Shown piece by piece: positions 20,134 through 24,931 of a stretch of 24,931 bases of DNA. Location of the stretch: assembly GCA_000934455.1 (NCBI GenBank), contig KN884013.1:15310-40240 (forward strand), given 5' to 3'. The position numbers were made by a program, and so were the translations under genes. Under the pieces are notes generated by a model, which worked only from the letters and a program-made list of their open reading frames with translations, searched no databases and had not been told where the DNA came from. This DNA comes from Apostichopus parvimensis (lineage: Eukaryota; Echinodermata; Holothuroidea; Aspidochirotida; Stichopodidae). How positions within the stretch are numbered: position 1 is the stretch's first letter; each line of letters starts with the position of its first letter.

Positions 20134-21640
20134 CAGGCCTACTTGAGCAGCCTGTGTGTGATGTCATCTTTACTGGAATTACCCACTGCCAGTACTGAAG
20201 CTGGTTCAGTCATATAGTAATTTTGCAGTACAGGAGTCTTTTCTGCAAACGCTTTCAGATACTATTTTATAAACAATGGCTGAAATGTTCATGGCACAAG
20301 TTTTACATAGCCATAAAAGAGAATATTAGACAGTTATACCTACATCTTATGCACCAATGGAGGGTTTTAATCTATGAGGAGACAAGCATTTATTTGAGAC
20401 GTTATTTTGTTAGAGCGCCATCTATGTGTACAAACAGAGTTTACACCCCATGCTGAGGTGCATGTTGTGGGTATTTACACTGTTAACAACTTGTACAGTG
20501 TGTGGAATGTGATTAACAATGATTTGTAGATCGTTTTAACTTTGTCTAGTCACTTAAACAACCAGACACCATTATTAAATATTCTTTCGACTCTGAATAG
20601 ATTACTGTCTGGAAGCATTGAGTCATTTCAATTGCTTTGATTGGGAATGCATGAAGGTGTAGTCCATACGTCATTGGGGGTCCTTTGCACTTAACATACT
20701 TTTGATCACTATTGATGTCTTAACGATTTTGTATGTTTGCTGTTTACCAATGTTGACCCAAGTATTACAAGTTACATATAGATAACCTTTAGTAGTTTAA
20801 ATGTAAAGTATATCGGAAGTGATGCTGAGATTTTTGAGTCTAATCGTCACCATTCTCTTACTTTAAATATACCTTTCCTTACAAGGAACATAGGAGAGCT
20901 GAGGGCTTTTCAGTATCTTTAAAAGATAGCAATAAGTAGTGGTAGGTGTAAAAGTGATACAGAACAGACCACCCTATTGTTGGATCCTTTGTGATATTCT
21001 TGTGGGTGTAAGAGAATTTTTGGATACAAAAGAGCGTATTAAAGCATTAGTCTAATTGTTGACCATCCAAATTCTGAGGTGAAACTTCTCCTGGTGAATG
21101 GTGAATTTATTACTAGTAATTACTCTCCCTGAATTTGCATTCCTCAAGGATTTCATGTGTTTCTACAATGTTCAGTGATGGGTAAGTTTCTAGAAATTTA
21201 ACTTTCTCTCATATAAGCAAACTAGCTTATTAGTGTCTGGTGAGCTGAATTTCCAGAAGGAAATCTACATTGGAAGCTTTCCACCTTATTGGATGACACC
21301 AAGTGAAAACTGAAACATTTTTTTGGAGTAATTAGGATTCGTTGAATTCAGTTCTCCTAAATAAAGTCCTAAATGCTGATGTTTGGTATTCAATTGTAAG
21401 AAAGCCTTGACTCACAAGGTGAGGGATCGTTTTTGTAGAGTGAAATCATTTGCTAATTTTAAATTGTTAGTTTTGTCTTCCTGGCTACAGGTTGTTGCAA
21501 TCAGGCATTTTCTTTGACAAATTGTGAATTACAGTTTTTATGTTAAGCTTTTTATCATAAGTACGATGTATAAAAAGTATTATGTATGGAATTTTATTTT
21601 TAGCAACTGAATAAAAAGAGTAACTATGTTATACACTGCT
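20134..21640 (+). other. ING4/ING5: ING 3' UTR with two poly(A) signal candidates
   Basis: No further coding sequence was recognised after the stop. AATAAA occurs at 21360-21365 and 21610-21615, the latter just before the minisatellite. Either could end the transcript; the cleavage site cannot be seen. Small open frames in this stretch have no family motif. Confidence 0.55.
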
Positions 21641-21750
21641 TAATATTCATTCTTGTCTCATTTTTGTTTGATTATTAATCTTACTCCTTGTCTTGTGGGT
21701 TTCAAACTCATCAGTTTGACCATCTGTGAATTCTATATGATGAAACCTCT

Positions 21751-22198
21751 CAGCATTAAGATAGTGACAACCTTTAAGATTGAATCTCTCAGCATGAAGA
21801 TAGTGACAACTTTTAAGATTGAATCTCACAGCATTAAGATAGTGACAACCTTTAAGATTGAATCTCTCAGCATGAAGATAGTGACAACCTTTAAGATTGA
21901 ATCTCACAGCATTAAGATAGTGACAACCTTTAAGATTGAATCTCTCAGCAAGATAGTGACAACCTTTAAGATTGAATCTCTCAGCATGAAGATAGTGACA
22001 ACCTTTAAGATTGTATCTTTAAGCATTAAGATAGTGACAACCTTTAAGATTGAATCTCTTAGCATTAAGATAGTGACAACCTTTAGAAAATGAATCTCTC
22101 AGCTTTAAGATAGTGACAACCTTTAAGATTGAATCTCTTAGCATTAAGATAGTGACAACCTGTAAGATTGAATCTCCCAGCATTAAGATAGTGACAAC
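21751..22198. repeat. 39-bp minisatellite, 12 units
   Basis: Units of the form cagcattaagatagtgacaa plus cctttaagattgaatctct start at 21751, 21790, 21829, 21868, 21907, 21946, 21982, 22021, 22060, 22100, 22139 and 22178. Unit 6 lacks 3 bp and unit 9 has a 1-bp insertion. Units 2-5 alternate between two variants (tctcagcatgaag and cacagcattaag), a 78-bp higher-order period. Because 39 is divisible by three, both strands show long open frames with a 13-residue period. These are not supported as genes. Confidence 0.95.
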
Positions 22199-23131
22199 AA
22201 ACAGTTACTTGCTGGAATACTCTTTATTAAATTCATACGTGCATATTTTAGTGCATACATGATTTGATTAAAGTATCTGTTGAACATAGTGTTTGTTTTA
22301 AACTTTTAATGCAGGTATTTGCTCAATGGACATCGTGCTGTGCTTAGTTTACTTAGTGCTGAGCAATTATTAGACTTGAGAAACTTGTCATTTGAATTGA
22401 TCATAGTCTTTGAGAATTTAGTTTTAAACTTCATAGCTACTAAGCAAACTGTCAAACTTGAAAAAGTTAGGTCCAATGTTTCTCAATATTATTATTAATA
22501 CCTCGTAACCAGTCCATTTGCTGATGTGCCATTCAGAAAGCCTAGTAATATTACTTCATCGTAGTCGTGGACTGACGCCATCAGTAGTGTGTCCTTCAGG
22601 ATGTTGAATGTATATTGGCAGGTTGCAGAGATTAAAGTGTGTGAAGACTACCGCAAAAAGAAACGTCTAATGCCGGTAATCTGACCTAGTTTCGAATGAG
22701 GTGTCACCACCATCGAACCCAGAAAATATACACACAGCTTGCTACCGTCGGTAATTAGACGCTAGTGTACAGTCAGTGCATACAGCTGCGGTCAATACCC
22801 ACAGCACAGTATACTACAAACGATACAGCGGTGGACATCTCAGGTCCAGCTAAAGATAACAAGGTATCACGTTTCATTACTGTCTGCATTTTGTAGCGAC
22901 ACGAACAAAACGTCACTTGCAAGCATCAGAAAGTTAACTTTTTCAGATGGCCGCACGCGGTTTGGGGCGAGTCTTCAATGCCTTTAACCATCAGTAATAT
23001 AACGGAAATTGTCATATTGATGTGGGTCATGTAGATCATAAGAACATAAACACTTAAAGAAGAATTAAGTTAAAAATATTAAAAGATGATATCATATGCT
23101 TTTGATCTCCTTGGACCAAGCAGACTTATTT
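22199..23131. other. Convergent intergenic region / IgGFc gene 3' UTR
   Basis: Holds the 3' end of the minus-strand gene. A minus-strand AATAAA lies at 22228-22223, about 900 bp past its stop; no closer canonical signal was seen. An imperfect inverted repeat (cgtctaat near 22665 and attagacg near 22754) was noted. There is no coding segment. Confidence 0.45.
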
Positions 23132-24378
23132 TTAGAGTAAATAGGCAAAGGAACTCAAACGGTGCCAACCGTAAACTGCTGCTCTTACTTGAAATGTTCC
23201 GTGGATTTGAAATGTATTTGTACTTTCGTTTAGGGATGTTCGGAGAATCATTCCGCCATTAGACAGAGTTCCTATCTGGATCCATGACGGTGTATTATTA
23301 TTAACAATGAGGAAATCAGTATTTGCACCGGGTGGCAGCCACACAGTCATATAGTAGTCTAGTATGTCTGTTGCTACGCTTTCAATAGCAAACAAAGGGA
23401 AAACAAAATATCGCGCAATTACTTTGTCAGAGGGCGTAACTGTTGCCATTGATAATGAAGGCGTTAATGTACCTTTGCCTTCCTTATAGACTGAAGTAAA
23501 TTGCATCACAAGTACCGGCTTATCTGAGGATATTTCAATGTTCTCTCCATCTGGGAAAGGAAAAAGTTGAATTTCTTTGAAGTTCTCCGAGTCAATGATG
23601 TCTGTCCATTGTGAAGCCCCGTATCCCCATGTAATGGAGGTAGTCATGTTCCAGGGTACTATTCTCAGAATCGATGCCGACTCGCGATCTGAGAGAGGAA
23701 CGACAGAAAATGTCATTCCCCAATCATTTAAAGTAGGCAGGCATTCGTAAAACATATCTTTACCCATGCTGCTGCCATCCAAATGGTCTTCTTTATTCCC
23801 AGAGACGACAAAAACTGGCTCATCTGTTACTAAGTAAACACCACTCAAATCGCTGTCACTTTCCCAGAGGAGTGTCTCGTATGGCAAAAGTGTAGTCGTC
23901 TGACTGATACCACTCTGAATAATATTCACTACCGTTGTTCGGTTGTAAGCCGTCACAGCGGTGACTGGATTGCCCATGTATCGGTACGATACGACACGAT
24001 ACTCCGTCCCTAACCCATCTAAATGTATTAGTTTAAAGGTAGTTGCTTTATTGTGTTGTTTCTCTGTGCAGCGCAAATGAACGTAGGCAGCCACCGGACG
24101 GTCAGCTGAAATCATTGCTGTGGAATTTTCTTTCCTTAAAGTTTGGATGCTACTTGGCAGCACAAGTAACGGTATATTAACATGGCTGCCATTTTCACCG
24201 GCAACGAATGGAATGTCTTCAATATCGAGTAACGGAAAGGAAATGTTGCCAGATGCTTCCGTTTTTTGTGACAATGATGCAATAAAGACCTTTACCACTG
24301 CCGTGCTTGAAGAACATTCTAATGGCAAAAAAGTGAAAATAAACCGTGGCTGCTGGACGCCGTGCCAGCCAGCTGAAC
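23132..24378 (-). CDS. IgGFc-binding domain exon (last exon)
   Basis: A single 1,247-nt exon with 414 residues and TAA at 23134-23132. The reading frame extends 16 codons upstream of the first in-frame TTG/Leu at 24328 to the acceptor at 24379-24380, so no start codon is needed inside it. Codon use is markedly less AT-rich than the flanks. Confidence 0.9.
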
Positions 24379-24931
24379 CTGAAGAGAAAAGGAGATAAAT
24401 ACCACATTGAAATGGCCAATAATAGTAACATTGATGTCCTCAAATGTTCACACTGCTATTAACATATATTTCGACAGTATAACACCACACATTAGACAAA
24501 TAGGTAGCCCGCCTCTCCCCCTCTATATTCGGCCTCTTTTACTTATAATTAAGTTTGGATAACCAAAGAGGAAGGAAATAGTGTATCCACTAGCTTAGCT
24601 TTCGATAGTGCATACTCCCTATCATAATGGATGATCCCCTACAATGGGTTCTGTCAAGTACTATGAAAGTATCATCCTCTCTGTAGTTTATTACTTACCG
24701 CGGTGTGTTCATCAGTGTACCATTGCTCTTTTGTGTCAAACTTACCGGCAGTACTTGTTTCTGTATCGTCTATCGATTTGGTAGACATGAGTTTCAGGCT
24801 ATCAGTGGAGGAGATTATTGTGGAGTATAACTGGTTATCAGAATCAGATGGAGTCGTAGTAGACTGTGACTTCATAACCATCGTGGATGCCGCTTGATCT
24901 TTGATGAAAGGTGAAACAGCTATGATTAAAA
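23132..24931 (-). CDS. IgGFc-binding N-terminal-domain protein (two exons visible, 5' end off window)
   Basis: The domain is named for the N-terminal region of FCGBP, a mucus glycoprotein, and is common in invertebrate secreted or surface proteins of unclear role. Exons are 24931-24746 (open at the edge) and 24378-23132, joined G|GT in phase with donor GTAAGT and acceptor cttttctcttcag, giving 476 residues visible. The first exon starts LIIAVSPFIKD, which could be the end of a signal peptide or membrane segment, then a Ser/Thr-rich stretch of about 50 residues. The second exon carries one full domain: RFIFTFLPL at the start, DRPVAAYVH, LGTEYRVVSYRYMGNP, DLSGVYLVTDEPVFVVSG, LNDWGMTFSVVPL, KPVLVMQFT, VYGW...SSFAYLL at the end, then TAA. 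Seven or more N-glycosylation sequons fit secretion. The stop right after the domain means no VWD/TIL repeats follow, unlike FCGBP. Family assignment is firm; the ligand is unknown. Confidence 0.88.
24379..24745. other. Intron of the IgGFc-domain gene
   Basis: A 367-bp intron bounded by GTAAGT and tttatctccttttctcttcag on the minus strand. Nothing else was seen in it. Confidence 0.7.
24746..24931 (-). CDS. Upstream exon of the IgGFc-domain gene (partial)
   Basis: The frame is open from the window edge. It has a hydrophobic LIIAVSPFI end, then a Ser/Thr/Asp-rich segment likely to be O-glycosylated or flexible. The donor GTAAGT follows 24746 in phase 1, matching the next exon. A second GTAAGT 47 bp further on (exon end 24699) would shift the frame into a stop within about 20 codons. 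Confidence 0.7.

Noticed and set aside
21653-22093. 146-residue repetitive protein on the plus strand (and 86 residues on the minus strand)
   Set aside because: The frame is open only because a 39-bp repeat unit lacks stops. Both strands are open, there is no gene context, and a later 1-bp insertion breaks the frame.
24699-24745. Alternative donor extending the upstream IgGFc-gene exon to 24699
   Set aside because: It would join out of phase to the next exon and stop within about 20 codons. The donor at 24745 keeps the frame.
1-24931. CRISPR arrays, bacterial operons or phage-defence systems
   Set aside because: The window is clearly spliced animal DNA. The tandem arrays found are minisatellite or dispersed repeats without spacer structure.

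Overview
The window is metazoan nuclear DNA: AT-rich, with split genes, long introns, consensus GT-AG splice sites and many interspersed repeats. The gene content (RER1, an ING4/ING5-type chromatin reader, an IgGFc-binding-domain protein) and the frequent taggccta motifs suggest a marine invertebrate deuterostome, most likely an echinoderm. The species cannot be fixed from the sequence. Exons were assembled by hand from both strands, by matching splice sites and codon phase.

Layout. (1) 1-4661, minus strand: RER1, the Golgi-to-ER retrieval receptor. Five coding exons are visible (166 residues); the last C-terminal exon lies left of the window. Its introns hold a C18/G18 tract, a GATAACAATA microsatellite, an (AAT)n run and a block of a dispersed repeat of about 140 bp. 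(2) 4662-7751: the head-to-head interval between RER1 and ING. It contains a 237-bp MITE-like element with a telomere-like core and CpG-containing sequence near the likely promoters. (3) 7752-20133, plus strand: a complete eight-exon ING4/ING5-type gene (256 aa, C-terminal PHD finger), with a 3' UTR to about 21.6 kb. Its introns carry a fold-back element, a four-copy array with a 277-bp period, two LINE 3' ends, a GGTCA-rich array with a 148-bp period and a tRNA-derived SINE. (4) 21751-22198: a 39-bp minisatellite of 12 units. (5) 23132-24931, minus strand: an IgGFc-binding N-terminal-domain gene, two exons visible, open at the right edge.

RER1 and ING are divergent; ING and the IgGFc gene are convergent. 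The three genes act in unrelated places: membrane-protein retrieval, reading of H3K4me3 in acetyltransferase complexes, and a secreted or surface glycoprotein. No operon-like or pathway relation is implied.

The observations most worth following are local. The 3' splice site of ING exon 4 has been triplicated, leaving one decoy acceptor that leads to a stop. An apparent decayed copy of the PHD-encoding exon 6 lies just upstream of the real one. Three diverged arrays share a repeat that carries nuclear-receptor-like half sites.
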